A program made the position numbers and the translations under genes. The notes beneath the pieces are model-generated. The model searched no databases. It saw only the letters and a list, made by a program, of their open reading frames with translations, and had not been told where the DNA came from. Positions 43,482 through 53,176 of a stretch of 55,522 nt of DNA are shown one piece after another; within the stretch, counting starts at the first letter, position 1; every line of letters starts with the position of its first letter. The stretch comes from Candidatus Nanopelagicales bacterium (GTDB lineage: Bacteria; Actinomycetota; Actinomycetes; S36-B12), in assembly GCA_018402075.1 (NCBI GenBank), contig JAGYJP010000009.1:1-55522 (forward strand). Reading direction: 5' to 3'.

Positions 43482-45061
43482 ACGCTTTCCTTTCGACGTT
43501 GTGACTCCGGTTCGAAATCTTCAGGGAATTTATGGAGGGCACTCAGCACGGGTAGCGGCGTGAGCCCACCCATGGCGCACAGTGATCCGTCACGCATGAC
43601 CTCACACAGATCCTCCAGTAATTCCTTGTTACCTGCACTATCCTGCCCGCGAACGATCAAGTCAATGACTTCGACTCCCCTGGTTGACCCAATTCGGCAC
43701 GGAGTGCACTTTCCGCAGGATTCCTCAGCGCAGAATTGCATGGCGAATTTCGCCTGGGTGGCCATGTCCACGGTGTCGTCGAAAACAACCAAACCGCCGT
43801 GGCCGAGCATGGAATTGGCGGCAGCTAATGATTCATAGTCTGCGCTGATATCGAGTTCAGCCTCAGAAAGATATGCACCGAGGGGTCCGCCGATTTGCAC
43901 GGCGCGAATGGGACGGCCGGTTCGCGTTCCGCCCCCGAAACCCTGGACTAACTCGCGCACACTCACCCCGAAACCGGTCTCCACGATTCCACCCTGAGCA
44001 ATATTGCCCGCGAGTTGAAAAACAGATGTTCCCTGTGATCGTCCCGTTCCCAGCGCGGCATAAGCCTCTGCACCCCGGGACATGATCGCGGGAACGCTAC
44101 CAATGGAAATGACATTGTTAATGACCGTGGGAACACCGAAGAGACCTTCAAGTGCTGGCAGCGGTGGCTTGGGGCGAACCATGCCACGCTTTCCTTCCAG
44201 ACTTTCCAGCATGGCGGTCTCCTCACCGCACACATAGGAGCCGGCACCCACCCGCACGTGAATATCAAATGCAAAATCAGAACCCAAAATGGAACTACCC
44301 AAGATGGAACTACCCAGCCACCCCTGCTCACGGGAGAGTTCAATGGCCCGCTGCATGGAATGAATGGCCGCCGGGTATTCACTCCTTATATAGATGTATC
44401 CGGTGTCAGCGCCAACGGCAAAGCCCGCGATCAACATTCCCTCAAGAAGGGTGAAGGGATCTCCCTCCATCAGCATTCGATCGGCGAAGGTGCCGCTATC
44501 GCCTTCGTCGGCGTTGACCACAACGTATTTGTGGGTGGCAGTCCCCGCCGGCGCTCCGGCGTGGGCGGTGGCAACAGCATTGGCCACCGTTTTCCATTTA
44601 ATACCGGTGGGAAAACCCGCCCCGCCTCTGCCGCGAAGACCAGATTCGGTGACCTGTTCAATTGTCGCGGCGGCTCCAGCAGCCATTGCCGCCTTCAGAC
44701 CACTCAAGCCGCCGTGGGCCACAAAGTCTTCAGGGGATGCGGGATCAACAATTCCCACCCGTTCAAATGTCCAGCGCTCCTGGCGAGCGAGCCACGGGAG
44801 TTGATCGGTGATTCCTAAATACAGATCGGAGTTCATGTAATCGCCGGTGAGCGCTAATGCCGGGATGTCTTGTGGCTGAACCGGACCAAGAGCGTGACGA
44901 ATACCGTCAACTTCAATTTCCACCAACGGCTCCAACCAGAGCAGGCCGCGAGAACCATTGCGAACGATCTCAAAGGATGGGTGCGCTGCACCGAGCGCCG
45001 CGGCAACTCGATCAGCACCCACAGATACCGCGGCGCTATCACCTGGAATGAAAACCTTCAT
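43478..45061 (-). CDS. fdsB: Formate dehydrogenase beta subunit (NuoF-like, FMN and NAD site)
   Basis: A 527-residue subunit with a thioredoxin-like N-terminus and a NuoF-type domain: GLRGRGGAGFPTGIKWK (FMN/NADH loop), NADEGDSGTFADR, CGEETAMLESLEGKRG, and the cluster ESCGKCTPCRIG. A five-residue tandem duplication gives GSSILGSSILGSDF, where relatives have one SILG-type unit. The Shine-Dalgarno AAGGAG lies 13 bp before ATG. The lack of other nuo genes shows it belongs to formate dehydrogenase, not complex I. Confidence 0.94.
   Translation of the reverse strand: MKVFIPGDSAAVSVGADRVAAALGAAHPSFEIVRNGSRGLLWLEPLVEIEVDGIRHALGPVQPQDIPALALTGDYMNSDLYLGITDQLPWLARQERWTFERVGIVDPASPEDFVAHGGLSGLKAAMAAGAAATIEQVTESGLRGRGGAGFPTGIKWKTVANAVATAHAGAPAGTATHKYVVVNADEGDSGTFADRMLMEGDPFTLLEGMLIAGFAVGADTGYIYIRSEYPAAIHSMQRAIELSREQGWLGSSILGSSILGSDFAFDIHVRVGAGSYVCGEETAMLESLEGKRGMVRPKPPLPALEGLFGVPTVINNVISIGSVPAIMSRGAEAYAALGTGRSQGTSVFQLAGNIAQGGIVETGFGVSVRELVQGFGGGTRTGRPIRAVQIGGPLGAYLSEAELDISADYESLAAANSMLGHGGLVVFDDTVDMATQAKFAMQFCAEESCGKCTPCRIGSTRGVEVIDLIVRGQDSAGNKELLEDLCEVMRDGSLCAMGGLTPLPVLSALHKFPEDFEPESQRRKESV
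44288..44317. repeat. 15-bp tandem duplication inside fdsB
   Basis: Two 15-bp copies, 44288-44302 and 44303-44317, that differ at only two positions, encode SSILG twice in frame. This indicates a recent in-frame slippage or duplication in the loop before the FDIHV strand. Confidence 0.85.
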
Positions 45062-45081
45062 GGGTTTATTTATACTCCTTT

Positions 45082-45588
45082 TTAGGATTTCGCCAATAGT
45101 GAGGTGACATGCTCAGCGATTATTTCAGGGGTCACGCGACCGATTAACTCACCGTTGATCATGGCCGCCGGCCCTAATGCACAGTTGCCCAAACAAAAGA
45201 CTTCGGCGGTTTCGACACTGGCATGAGCAAACTCCTGCTCCTGAACGTGATGCCATTGGCCCTCAAGTTCTCGGGAGCCCACAGATTGGCAGGCTTCGGC
45301 ACCACAAATTCGCACCGAAACGGCAGCCGGGGGAACGGTGCGTAAATCGGAGTAGTAGGTCAACACACCAAAAACCTCAGCACGCGACACATTGCAGAGT
45401 TCGCCAATTGCGCCGATACTCGATTCGGGGACGTAACCAAAATGTTCCTGGATCCGTTGCAAGCACCGAAGCAAGGATCCATCTTCTTGGGACAGATCTG
45501 CAATAAGCACGCGAATTTCTGCATCGAATTCACCTTCGGGGCGGCGGGTATCCACCTGATCGCGCTTCTTCTTGCCGGTCTCGCTCAT
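45082..45588 (-). CDS. fdsG: Formate dehydrogenase gamma subunit (NuoE-like)
   Basis: A 168-residue [2Fe-2S] subunit: CLQRIQEHFGYVPESSI and EVFGVLTYYSDLRT are NuoE-type blocks; the cluster cysteines are in ICGAEACQSVG and FCLGNCALGP. ATG at 45588 overlaps the fdhD stop as ATGA; an in-frame start at 45600 is less likely. It accepts electrons within the FDH complex. Confidence 0.94.
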   Translation of the reverse strand: MSETGKKKRDQVDTRRPEGEFDAEIRVLIADLSQEDGSLLRCLQRIQEHFGYVPESSIGAIGELCNVSRAEVFGVLTYYSDLRTVPPAAVSVRICGAEACQSVGSRELEGQWHHVQEQEFAHASVETAEVFCLGNCALGPAAMINGELIGRVTPEIIAEHVTSLLAKS

Positions 45589-46457
45589 GCCGCAACCCAT
45601 TCCTGACCGCTGTAGATGTTCATGCGACCTTCGCGCGCAAACCCAATGAGTAGTTGATCATGTTGACGCGCAAGTTCAACGGCCAGGCTGGTTGGCCCCG
45701 AGACGGCGACAATTGCACCGATAGAGGCCGTGAGTGCCTTCGCCACAATTTCATAAGAAACACGGCCACTGACCACAAGTATGTGATCGGTGAGTGGGAG
45801 TAACTCGCTGGTGAGGGCATGGCCAATTACTTTGTCCACGGCGTTGTGGCGCCCAACGTCTTCGCGCACAAAGAGGACTTCATTGCCAGGTCCCACCAAT
45901 GCGGCGGCGTGCAATGCCCCGGTCATGTCGAACATTTTCTGCCGAGACCGCATTTGTTCGACAAAGTGCAATGCGTGCCGGGGATCAAATCTCCACTTGT
46001 CGGTGTGCAGTGGTGCAACCGGACTCTTGAATTCCTCAAGAACATCTGCACTACACACCCCGCACGATGAACTGGTGATGTACGCCCTGGGACGCGGTGG
46101 TGTGACATCGGTGGACAGCGTAACCCGAACCGAGTCAACTTCCTGCTCGGTAATGTCTTCAGCGTCTACTTCAAAATCTGTACCGACCGCCCGCAACCGT
46201 GATGACCCAGCGAATGCGCGCATGGAGGTGATCTGTGAAGCGTTGGTCAAACCGGCTTCGCTCACCAACCACCCGGCAGCGAGGTCGAGATCGTGTCCCG
46301 GGGTACGCATGGTGGTAGCCAGCACTTGATCACCCAACAGGATTGTCAGGGGGGCTTCGACCACAACGCGGTCAATCTTGTCCACCCGAATTTGGTGTGA
46401 CCCGTCCTTCTCACTCTCCACCCGGAGAGTTGAGAAGGGTCGGGTGGTTTGGCTCAT
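45585..46457 (-). CDS. fdhD: Formate dehydrogenase sulfurtransferase
   Basis: A 290-residue FdhD that passes sulfur from a cysteine desulfurase to the Mo cofactor of formate dehydrogenase. The SSSCGVCSADV motif carries the persulfide-transfer cysteines; GHDLDLAAGWLVSEAG and EDVGRHNAVDKVIG are other signatures. It overlaps fdsG by 4 bp and lies 2 bp after fhs. Confidence 0.94.
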   Translation of the reverse strand: MSQTTRPFSTLRVESEKDGSHQIRVDKIDRVVVEAPLTILLGDQVLATTMRTPGHDLDLAAGWLVSEAGLTNASQITSMRAFAGSSRLRAVGTDFEVDAEDITEQEVDSVRVTLSTDVTPPRPRAYITSSSCGVCSADVLEEFKSPVAPLHTDKWRFDPRHALHFVEQMRSRQKMFDMTGALHAAALVGPGNEVLFVREDVGRHNAVDKVIGHALTSELLPLTDHILVVSGRVSYEIVAKALTASIGAIVAVSGPTSLAVELARQHDQLLIGFAREGRMNIYSGQEWVAA

Positions 46458-46459
46458 GG

Positions 46460-48142
46460 TTAAAACAGCCCCACAATCGTCCCGTTGACCAGATCAATGC
46501 GCTCACTTGACGGCACTTTCGGCAGTCCCGGCATGGTCATGACATCGCCACAGACGGCCACAATGAATCCGGCACCGGCCGAGAGTCGCACCTCGCGGAC
46601 ATTGAGGCTGTGTCCGGTGGGGGCTCCCTTCAATGCCGGGTCGGTGGAAAATGAATACTGCGTCTTGGCAATGCACACTGGGAACTCGGGGTACCGCTCC
46701 TGAAGTTCCTTGAGTTGGGCACGTATTTTGGCATCGGCGGTGACTTCACTGGCTCCGTACACCCCGGTCGCGATCGCTTCGATCTTTTGCAACAGGGTGA
46801 GCTTGTCTGCATACACAAAGGATTCGTGCGGCTCCGTTGCCGGACGCGCATCCTGGTCACATATGCCAGCGACAACTTCTGCCAGTTCAGATGCTCCAGC
46901 ACCACCGTTGGCCCAGTGGGTCGCTACAACAATGACGACACCCTTATCTTCAACATGCTTTTTCAGGAGCGCAATTTCCGCATCTGTGTCGGCGGTGAAG
47001 TGGTTGATGGACACCACAACAGGAAGGCCATAAGTGTTTTGGATGTTGTCCAAGTGTTTGTCCAGGTTGGCAAAGCCCGCTTCTAATGCTTCAAGATTTT
47101 CCTCGCTCAGATTCTTGGGATCTGCTCCCCCGTGAAACTTGAGGGCGCGCACGGTGGCAACGATCACTGCAACAGACGGGTGAATGCCGGCAGCACGACA
47201 CTTGATGTCAATGAATTTCTCGGCGCCGAGATCAGCGCCGAAGCCTGCCTCGGTCACAACGTAATCCGCCAACTTCAACGCATTGGTGGTGGCGATTACC
47301 GTGTTGCACCCGTGCGCAATATTGGCAAAAGGCCCACCGTGCACAAATGCGGGTGTTCCTTCAAGGGTTTGTACCAAGTTCGGTGACAGTGCGGCCTTGA
47401 GTAACACGGTCATGGCGCCTTGGGCATTGAGTTGACTCGCCAGTACCGGCTCCCTGTCGCGGGTGTAGCCAACAACAATTCGACCAATTCGCTCGCGCAG
47501 ATCTTCAACGTCAGTGGCGAGGCAGAAAATCGCCATGATCTCGGATGCAACGACAATGTCAAAGCCGTCTTGACGTGGGTAGCCGTTGCCCGGGCCACCC
47601 AAGGCGATCGTGATGTCACGCAGGGCGCGGTCATTCATGTCCAGGACGCGCTTCCACGTCACGCGGCGAACATCGATACCGAGTGCATTGCCGTGGTGAA
47701 TGTGATTGTCAATTAGTGCAGCGAGGAGGTTATTAGCCAACCCGATTGCATTGAAATCTCCGGTGAAATGCAGGTTGATGTCTTCCATGGGAACAACTTG
47801 GGCGTAGCCACCACCGGCAGCACCACCCTTCATGCCGAACACCGGACCAAGGGATGGCTCACGCAAACACACCATGGTGTTCTTGCCAATCTTGCGCAGG
47901 CCATCGCCCAACCCGACCGTGGTGGTTGTCTTGCCCTCGCCCGGAGGTGTGGGGCTAATTGCGGTGACCAACACCAAGCGGGACGACGGGCGCTCGGGCA
48001 ATGTGCTCAACCAGCCAAGGTCAATTTTTGCCTTGGTGCGGCCATATGGTTCGACTGCCCCGTCGGGGATATTCAACTCACTCGCAATCTCCGCAATCGG
48101 GCGCAGGGTTGCAGCTTGAGCAATATCAATATCTGACGGCAT
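46460..48142 (-). CDS. fhs: Formate--tetrahydrofolate ligase
   Basis: A 560-residue enzyme interconverting formate, THF and ATP with 10-formyl-THF. The nucleotide loop is [18 protein letters not shown], and [25 protein letters not shown] and [13 protein letters not shown] are typical. ATG at 48142 follows AGAGGAAATTT and is 13 bp after etfA; 48181 is rejected as it overlaps that gene. Placed between etfA and the formate dehydrogenase genes, it most likely runs towards formate plus ATP during methyl-group oxidation. Confidence 0.95.
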   Translation of the reverse strand: MPSDIDIAQAATLRPIAEIASELNIPDGAVEPYGRTKAKIDLGWLSTLPERPSSRLVLVTAISPTPPGEGKTTTTVGLGDGLRKIGKNTMVCLREPSLGPVFGMKGGAAGGGYAQVVPMEDINLHFTGDFNAIGLANNLLAALIDNHIHHGNALGIDVRRVTWKRVLDMNDRALRDITIALGGPGNGYPRQDGFDIVVASEIMAIFCLATDVEDLRERIGRIVVGYTRDREPVLASQLNAQGAMTVLLKAALSPNLVQTLEGTPAFVHGGPFANIAHGCNTVIATTNALKLADYVVTEAGFGADLGAEKFIDIKCRAAGIHPSVAVIVATVRALKFHGGADPKNLSEENLEALEAGFANLDKHLDNIQNTYGLPVVVSINHFTADTDAEIALLKKHVEDKGVVIVVATHWANGGAGASELAEVVAGICDQDARPATEPHESFVYADKLTLLQKIEAIATGVYGASEVTADAKIRAQLKELQERYPEFPVCIAKTQYSFSTDPALKGAPTGHSLNVREVRLSAGAGFIVAVCGDVMTMPGLPKVPSSERIDLVNGTIVGLF

Positions 48143-48155
48143 AAATTTCCTCTGG

Positions 48156-49112
48156 TTAGTTTGTGGCCTTAAGCTTTTCAATCAGAAGCGGGAGAAACGT
48201 GTGCACATTATCCACAACAACATAGTCGGCGAACCCCATGATGGGCGCTTGAGCATCTGTATTGATGGCTATCAGGGTCTTGGATGATTTACACCCAGCA
48301 ATATGTTGGGTTGCACCGCTGATTCCACAGGCGATATACAGATCGGGTGCCACCTTGGTTCCGGTTTGCCCCACCTGTTCGGCATGGGGGCGCCAACCCG
48401 CACTGGTGACCACTCGAGAGCAACCCACCGCACCGCCGAGAACTCCGGCAATGTCCTCGAGCATGCTGAATGCGTCGGGGCCATCCATGCCGCGCCCACC
48501 GGAGACAACAACCTTGGCCTCTGCCAGTCCGACACCGCCCGCACTTGAGCCAACGCGATCTTCAACGCGAACCAGAACATCGCCTTCGGCTAATGGCACC
48601 TCGAATTCACTCACGGAAAGGGGAACCGAGGCAGCAACGGCTGCAAATGAGTGTGCCTGAACCGATGCAATAAGAACCGGCGCTACAACAACCGCTTCCT
48701 CGAGCATGTTGCCGGCCCAACGTGCACGAATAACGTCCGCACTGTCAGCACCGGTCAACACAATGGAAACACATTCACTTGCGAACGGTGCATCCATGAG
48801 TGCAGCGACGTGGCTGAGAACTTCATTGCCCCGAGGGGTGCCCCCGGCAAGTACTGCGCGAGGCGATGTCTTTTCGATCAAGGAATGCACCGCTCGTGCA
48901 TGTGCACGTGGGGTGAAGTCCAACAGATCCGCGTGATGTCCCGCGTGAACTGCGGTTGCGCCGTAGGCAGCAATCTCGCCGGCGAGTTCCTTGCCACCGG
49001 GCCCAACGATTACTGCCTGGACATCTGAATCCAGTGCGGTTGCAGCGGAAATCGCTTGAAGTGAGATCGGGTCAATTTCGCCTCGGTCATGGTCAACATA
49101 CACAACAATCAT
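48156..49112 (-). CDS. etfA: Electron transfer flavoprotein alpha subunit
   Basis: A 318-residue Etf[32 protein letters not shown] and the FAD-site block [23 protein letters not shown], then [17 protein letters not shown]. Overlaps etfB by 4 bp. It takes electrons from the dehydrogenase encoded upstream and passes them to the quinone pool through ETF:quinone oxidoreductase, which is not in this window. Confidence 0.93.
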   Translation of the reverse strand: MIVVYVDHDRGEIDPISLQAISAATALDSDVQAVIVGPGGKELAGEIAAYGATAVHAGHHADLLDFTPRAHARAVHSLIEKTSPRAVLAGGTPRGNEVLSHVAALMDAPFASECVSIVLTGADSADVIRARWAGNMLEEAVVVAPVLIASVQAHSFAAVAASVPLSVSEFEVPLAEGDVLVRVEDRVGSSAGGVGLAEAKVVVSGGRGMDGPDAFSMLEDIAGVLGGAVGCSRVVTSAGWRPHAEQVGQTGTKVAPDLYIACGISGATQHIAGCKSSKTLIAINTDAQAPIMGFADYVVVDNVHTFLPLLIEKLKATN

Positions 49113-49867
49113 GTGAGGACTCCGATCTGCTTAAGAACATCAACCAAAGCTGCGGCGGCTTCGTCGCCGGAACCCAGTGATGTTGCACCCTTTGCTTCTC
49201 GCTCGGGAATGGTGAACTTCTTGGTGGTGATGCGCGGCTCGGCGAAAGTGACCTGCTTGATGTCCACGGACTTCTTTCGAGCTTTCATGCGCCCCGGCAC
49301 AGATGCGTATCGGGGGATATTGAGTCCGTCCTTCACCGTGATGACCGCGGGGAGCGGAACCGTGTAGACCTCGCGGGTGGAACCCACCGCGCGTTCGCAG
49401 GTGGCGATACCGCCTTCGATTTTCAGGCCCTTGACCGAGGTCACGACCGGAAGACCCAACCTGTGTGCAACGCGGATACCTGTTTGCGAGCCGCCGTAAT
49501 CGGCACTCTCCGATCCCATGATCACGAGATCGTAGGTGGTGTCCTCGGCGCTAATTGCTTCAGCCAGAGCACTCGCGGCTGCCTGCGGATCCGGCTCAAC
49601 ACCGTTGGTGTCAATGAGAACTGCGCGATCGGCACCAATGGCCAACTGCTCCCGAATTTGTTCTTCACCGTCCACATGACCCATGCTGAACAACGTGACC
49701 GAACCGCCATTGGCTTCGACCAGTTGAACAGCTGCCTCCACTGCGCATTCCTCGTGCGGACTCAAACCGAAACCCAATTTGGATGTGTCAATGGCCATGC
49801 TGTCGGGGGTGAGCACAATCGCACTCCCGAGCAGCGGTACCCGCTTAATGCATACGGCGATTTCCAT
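49109..49867 (-). CDS. etfB: Electron transfer flavoprotein beta subunit
   Basis: A 252-residue EtfB: GFGLSPHEECAVEAAVQL, LVIMGSESADYGGSQTGIRVAHRLGLP, and RYASVPGRMKARKK near the end, matching the family signature around the FAD-binding loop. Its ATG touches the upstream stop (1-bp overlap). The pairing with a dimethylglycine-type dehydrogenase suggests dedicated ETF. Confidence 0.94.
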   Translation of the reverse strand: MEIAVCIKRVPLLGSAIVLTPDSMAIDTSKLGFGLSPHEECAVEAAVQLVEANGGSVTLFSMGHVDGEEQIREQLAIGADRAVLIDTNGVEPDPQAAASALAEAISAEDTTYDLVIMGSESADYGGSQTGIRVAHRLGLPVVTSVKGLKIEGGIATCERAVGSTREVYTVPLPAVITVKDGLNIPRYASVPGRMKARKKSVDIKQVTFAEPRITTKKFTIPEREAKGATSLGSGDEAAAALVDVLKQIGVLT

Positions 49868-52386
49868 TAGGACATGATCCGTTCGTTTGTTGGATCGAAG
49901 AGACCAGCGATACCCACGCGCTCCACGAGCACGGGGTAATGCTCGCCCAGGTATTCGACCAGGAGTTCGGTACCTTCTTTGGCATATTCCGGTGGGAGGT
50001 ACGCCATCAGAATGTGCTTGCCGAGTGAGGGTGCACTACCTGCACTGGTGGCAAAGGAACGGCGACCCTTGGAGTCGGTGATCGGCTTGCCGTCTTTTGT
50101 CAGAATTGGCTCGCCACCGAGCATGTAGCGCTTCTCGCCGGTGGAACTGGTGTGATCCACCACGGTCAACCCGCACATGACCGCGGCGACCGGCTGTTCG
50201 CGGTGCACAAGGTGCGCGGCTTTACCAATGAAGTCAGCGTCCTTGACCTTCTTCATGGCCATGCCAGCTTCCAACACCGTGTACTCCGAGTCGAGTTCGG
50301 CACCATATGCACGGTAGCCCTTTTCGAGACGACCGGTTGTGCCGTACACACCGATGCCCACCGGGATCACACCGAATTCCTGGCCGGCTTCCCAGATTGC
50401 ATCCCAGAGTTTCAATCCTTGTTCAATCGGAATGTAGAGCTCCCAGCCCAGGTCACCGACATAAGAGATTCGCGATGCCAACACGAGTTGGGTACCGATT
50501 TCAATGACGCGACAGGTACCGAAGGGGAAACCTTCATGGGACATGTCGGCGCTGGTGACCTTCTGCATGATCTTGCGGGCGTTGGGACCCCAGACTCCGA
50601 TTGTCGAGTACGCCGAAGTCAGATCCGTGATGGATGCGGTGCCATTTTCGGGCAGCAGATCGCGGAACCACTTGAGGTCTGCCATGCCGTGCGCGCCACC
50701 GGTGACAACGCGGAATTGGTTTTCACCAAGACGCATAATCGTGAGGTCGGACTGGTATCCACCCTGTGGCTTGAGAACCGGCGTGTACACAACCTTGCCG
50801 ATTGCTACATCCATTTGGCGCAATGCGGCCTTCTGCACAACATCGAGGGCTGAAGGTCCGGTCACGTCAAACATGGCGAAGGCGGAAAGATCCACGAGTC
50901 CTGCGGTCTCACGCATTTGCAGGTGCTCGGCGTTGATAATGGGTGACCACCAGCGCGCTTCCCACTCAGAGGTGCGAGGCATGACGGCATCGCCAAACTT
51001 TTCCACCAACGGTGCATTGGATTCGTACCAGAATGGACGCTCCCAGCCAACACCTTCGTAGAACACCGCGCCCAGTTCCTTCTCGCGTTCGTAGTAGGGC
51101 GAGAGGCGGACATTGCGGTTACTCGCCCACTGCTCAGCCGGGTGCACAATTCCGTAGGTCTTGTTGAAGCCCTCGGATGTGCGCGCACGAATGTGGGTGC
51201 GGGTCTTGTGGTGATCGTAGAAGCGAGCCACATTGGACTGGTGCAGATCGATTTCGGGTTCGCCGAGAACCATCCACTGCGCCAACATGCGTCCAACTCC
51301 TGGACCTTCCTTGATCCAGACCGCTGCGGCTGACCACAACCCCTTGACCTCTGGTGTTTCACCCAGAATCGGCATGCCATCTGGTGTCAATGACAGCAGT
51401 CCGTTGATGGCGTATTTCTGTCCCACGGTTTCATTACCGATGATCTGCGGCATGATTTCATAAGCGTGTTCATCTTGTAGATCGAAGTCTTTCTGGGTGA
51501 ACGGCATTTCGGTTGGCGAGAGTGCCGCTTCGGCATTGGACGGAATTTCATCTACGTCATGCAGGATCGGACGGTGGGCATAGGAACCAACTTCAAGTCC
51601 GGTGCCGTGCTGGCGCTCATACATATTGGTGTCCATGTCGCGCACGATCGGGTACTCAATGTCACCTTTGGCATCCGCGAACTCCGGGACGGGGCCAATG
51701 TCTTTCATCTGGTGAACGGCGGGTGTCAACGGAATGTGAGCACCGGCCATGGCCGCGATCTTGGGGCTCCAGCAACCGCAGGCAATCACAACCGTGTCCG
51801 TCTTGATTGTTCCCTTGTCGGTGACAACGGCACTCACGCGCCCGTTGGTTACTTCAATGTCAAGAACCTCAGTGTTGGCTGACACGGTGAGTGCGTTCAA
51901 TGCCATTGCTTTTTCACGCATGATTGTGCCCGCGCGGAGTGAGTCAACGACGCCAACACTTGGGGTGTAGAAACCACCGAGGATGATCGATTCATCAATG
52001 AATGGCACGAGTTCTTTCACGCGAGCCGGCGTGATGATCTCGGTGTCCTCGACTTCATAGGACTTGGCCGATGCCATGCGACGGTGCAGTTCCTGCACGC
52101 GCTCTGGTGTGCGGGCAACCTCAATGCCGCCGCACTCGGTGAACACACCCATTTCCCGGTACTGGCGCACGCTGTCCGCGGTCAGCTGGGTGATTTCCTT
52201 GCCGTGGTCTACCGGGAAAATAAAGTTGGATGCGTGTCCGGTGGATCCGCCAGGGTTGGGCAGTGGTCCCTTATCCACCTGAACAAGATCGCGCCAACCC
52301 AGATCAGCAAGGTGGAAGGCAACGGAGTTGCCCACAATTCCTGCTCCAATAATTACGGCCTTTGCGGAGCTGGGTAGATCACTCAT
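49867..52386 (-). CDS. Dimethylglycine/sarcosine dehydrogenase-like FAD and folate-binding protein
   Basis: An 839-residue flavoprotein. The N-terminal half is a DAO-type FAD domain (AVIIGAGIVGNSVAFHLADLGW, GSTGHASNFIF for flavin attachment or binding), then a linker domain, and the C-terminal half a GcvT-type folate-binding domain (TGPSALDVVQKAALR, GWELYIPIEQGLKLWD, GAELDSEYTVLEAGM). Such enzymes demethylate dimethylglycine or sarcosine, passing the methyl group to THF as methylene-THF and electrons to ETF. ATG at 52386 has AAAGGGAAACAC; 52401 is less likely. Which substrate it prefers is not visible. Confidence 0.88.
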   Translation of the reverse strand: MSDLPSSAKAVIIGAGIVGNSVAFHLADLGWRDLVQVDKGPLPNPGGSTGHASNFIFPVDHGKEITQLTADSVRQYREMGVFTECGGIEVARTPERVQELHRRMASAKSYEVEDTEIITPARVKELVPFIDESIILGGFYTPSVGVVDSLRAGTIMREKAMALNALTVSANTEVLDIEVTNGRVSAVVTDKGTIKTDTVVIACGCWSPKIAAMAGAHIPLTPAVHQMKDIGPVPEFADAKGDIEYPIVRDMDTNMYERQHGTGLEVGSYAHRPILHDVDEIPSNAEAALSPTEMPFTQKDFDLQDEHAYEIMPQIIGNETVGQKYAINGLLSLTPDGMPILGETPEVKGLWSAAAVWIKEGPGVGRMLAQWMVLGEPEIDLHQSNVARFYDHHKTRTHIRARTSEGFNKTYGIVHPAEQWASNRNVRLSPYYEREKELGAVFYEGVGWERPFWYESNAPLVEKFGDAVMPRTSEWEARWWSPIINAEHLQMRETAGLVDLSAFAMFDVTGPSALDVVQKAALRQMDVAIGKVVYTPVLKPQGGYQSDLTIMRLGENQFRVVTGGAHGMADLKWFRDLLPENGTASITDLTSAYSTIGVWGPNARKIMQKVTSADMSHEGFPFGTCRVIEIGTQLVLASRISYVGDLGWELYIPIEQGLKLWDAIWEAGQEFGVIPVGIGVYGTTGRLEKGYRAYGAELDSEYTVLEAGMAMKKVKDADFIGKAAHLVHREQPVAAVMCGLTVVDHTSSTGEKRYMLGGEPILTKDGKPITDSKGRRSFATSAGSAPSLGKHILMAYLPPEYAKEGTELLVEYLGEHYPVLVERVGIAGLFDPTNERIMS

Positions 52387-52404
52387 GTGTTTCCCTTTCA
52401 TGTG

Positions 52405-52431
52405 GCCTCGACCATCGAGGCTTTTCTTTTT
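52405..52431 (+). terminator. Intrinsic terminator facing the plus strand
   Basis: GCCTCGA (52405-52411), loop CCA, TCGAGGC (52415-52421), then TTTTCTTTTT: a stem and U-tract that would end transcripts moving on the plus strand, the antisense of the operon. On the minus strand it forms only a hairpin in the 5' leader of the dehydrogenase gene, without a U-tract. Confidence 0.6.
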
Positions 52432-52442
52432 CCAGTGGTGGG

Positions 52443-53078
52443 TTAAAAAGCTCGGGCTATCTCGGCTTCGAATTCGGTGACATGCTTGCTCATTACGTTG
52501 AAAGCTCGATCCGAGTCCCCCTGGATAATCGCTTCCAGTAATTCCTTATGTTCCAACACGGCTTGACGCAGGTGGCCAACTCGGCCTAAACCGAGATTCC
52601 AAATGCGCAGCGAGTGGATGTAATACCGGTCAAGGTCATTTGCAAGGTATGCATTCTGTGTTGCTCGGTAAATCAATTGGTGTATCTGTGAATCCAAATC
52701 TATGAGAGCCCGCTCCTGCTCGCGAAGGTCCCCTCGCTCCAACTCCTCGAGTTGAGCCAGTGCCCCCCGAAATTGGATGAGGTCTGCTTCACTGCGACGT
52801 TCGGCCGCCAAGCGTGCTGCCAGGGGCTCAAGTTGGGCCCGCACCTCACTCATGGCTCTGAGGTTGCGGGGGTCCACTCCGGCTACAAACGTGCCGCGAC
52901 GGGGAAAGACCTCAATCAGGTGCTCCGCCGCGAGGGCACGAATTGCCTCACGGATGGGGGTGCGTCCCAACCCAAGGGTTTCCTGCAGCTCCGGCTCGGA
53001 CAGGCAGTCACCGGGAGCTAATTCCCCCGTGCAAATGAGGGTGCGCAAACCCGCATACGCCTCATCGGTCAAAGTCAC
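52443..53078 (-). CDS. GntR-family regulator (FCD type)
   Basis: A 211-residue regulator with an N-terminal winged helix (LSEPELQETLGLGRTPIREAIRAL) and a C-terminal FCD ligand-binding domain (DLDSQIHQLIYRAT and SDRAFNVMSKHVTEFE, with metal-site His/Asp). It sits between the activator and dehydrogenase genes and probably controls the C1 operon in response to a methylated amine or a product. GTG start at 53078. Confidence 0.9.
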   Translation of the reverse strand: MTLTDEAYAGLRTLICTGELAPGDCLSEPELQETLGLGRTPIREAIRALAAEHLIEVFPRRGTFVAGVDPRNLRAMSEVRAQLEPLAARLAAERRSEADLIQFRGALAQLEELERGDLREQERALIDLDSQIHQLIYRATQNAYLANDLDRYYIHSLRIWNLGLGRVGHLRQAVLEHKELLEAIIQGDSDRAFNVMSKHVTEFEAEIARAF

Positions 53079-53085
53079 GGTACAG

Positions 53086-53102
53086 ATATATCAGTAATAT
53101 AT
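53086..53102. promoter_or_regulatory. Palindrome at the GntR promoter, candidate autoregulatory site
   Basis: ATATAT (53086-53091), CAGTA, ATATAT (53097-53102) is a perfect inverted repeat starting 8 bp before the GntR start codon at 53078. Its AT-rich arms would overlap a -10 for a near-leaderless mRNA, so binding by the regulator could block its own transcription. Confidence 0.45.
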
Positions 53103-53176
53103 GAGTTTGCGCAAGGGGTTCGATGATTTTGATGCGGATCCGTTGGGAATGCCCCCTGCAAGGGAGACCCTGGAAA

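Noticed and set aside
43478..45588. NuoE/NuoF of respiratory complex I
   Set aside because: They are in one operon with fdsA, fdsD and fdhD, and no other nuo genes follow.
52387..52442. Riboswitch in the dehydrogenase leader
   Set aside because: Only a 7-bp hairpin fits in 56 bp; no conserved aptamer sequence such as a glycine or cobalamin box is visible.
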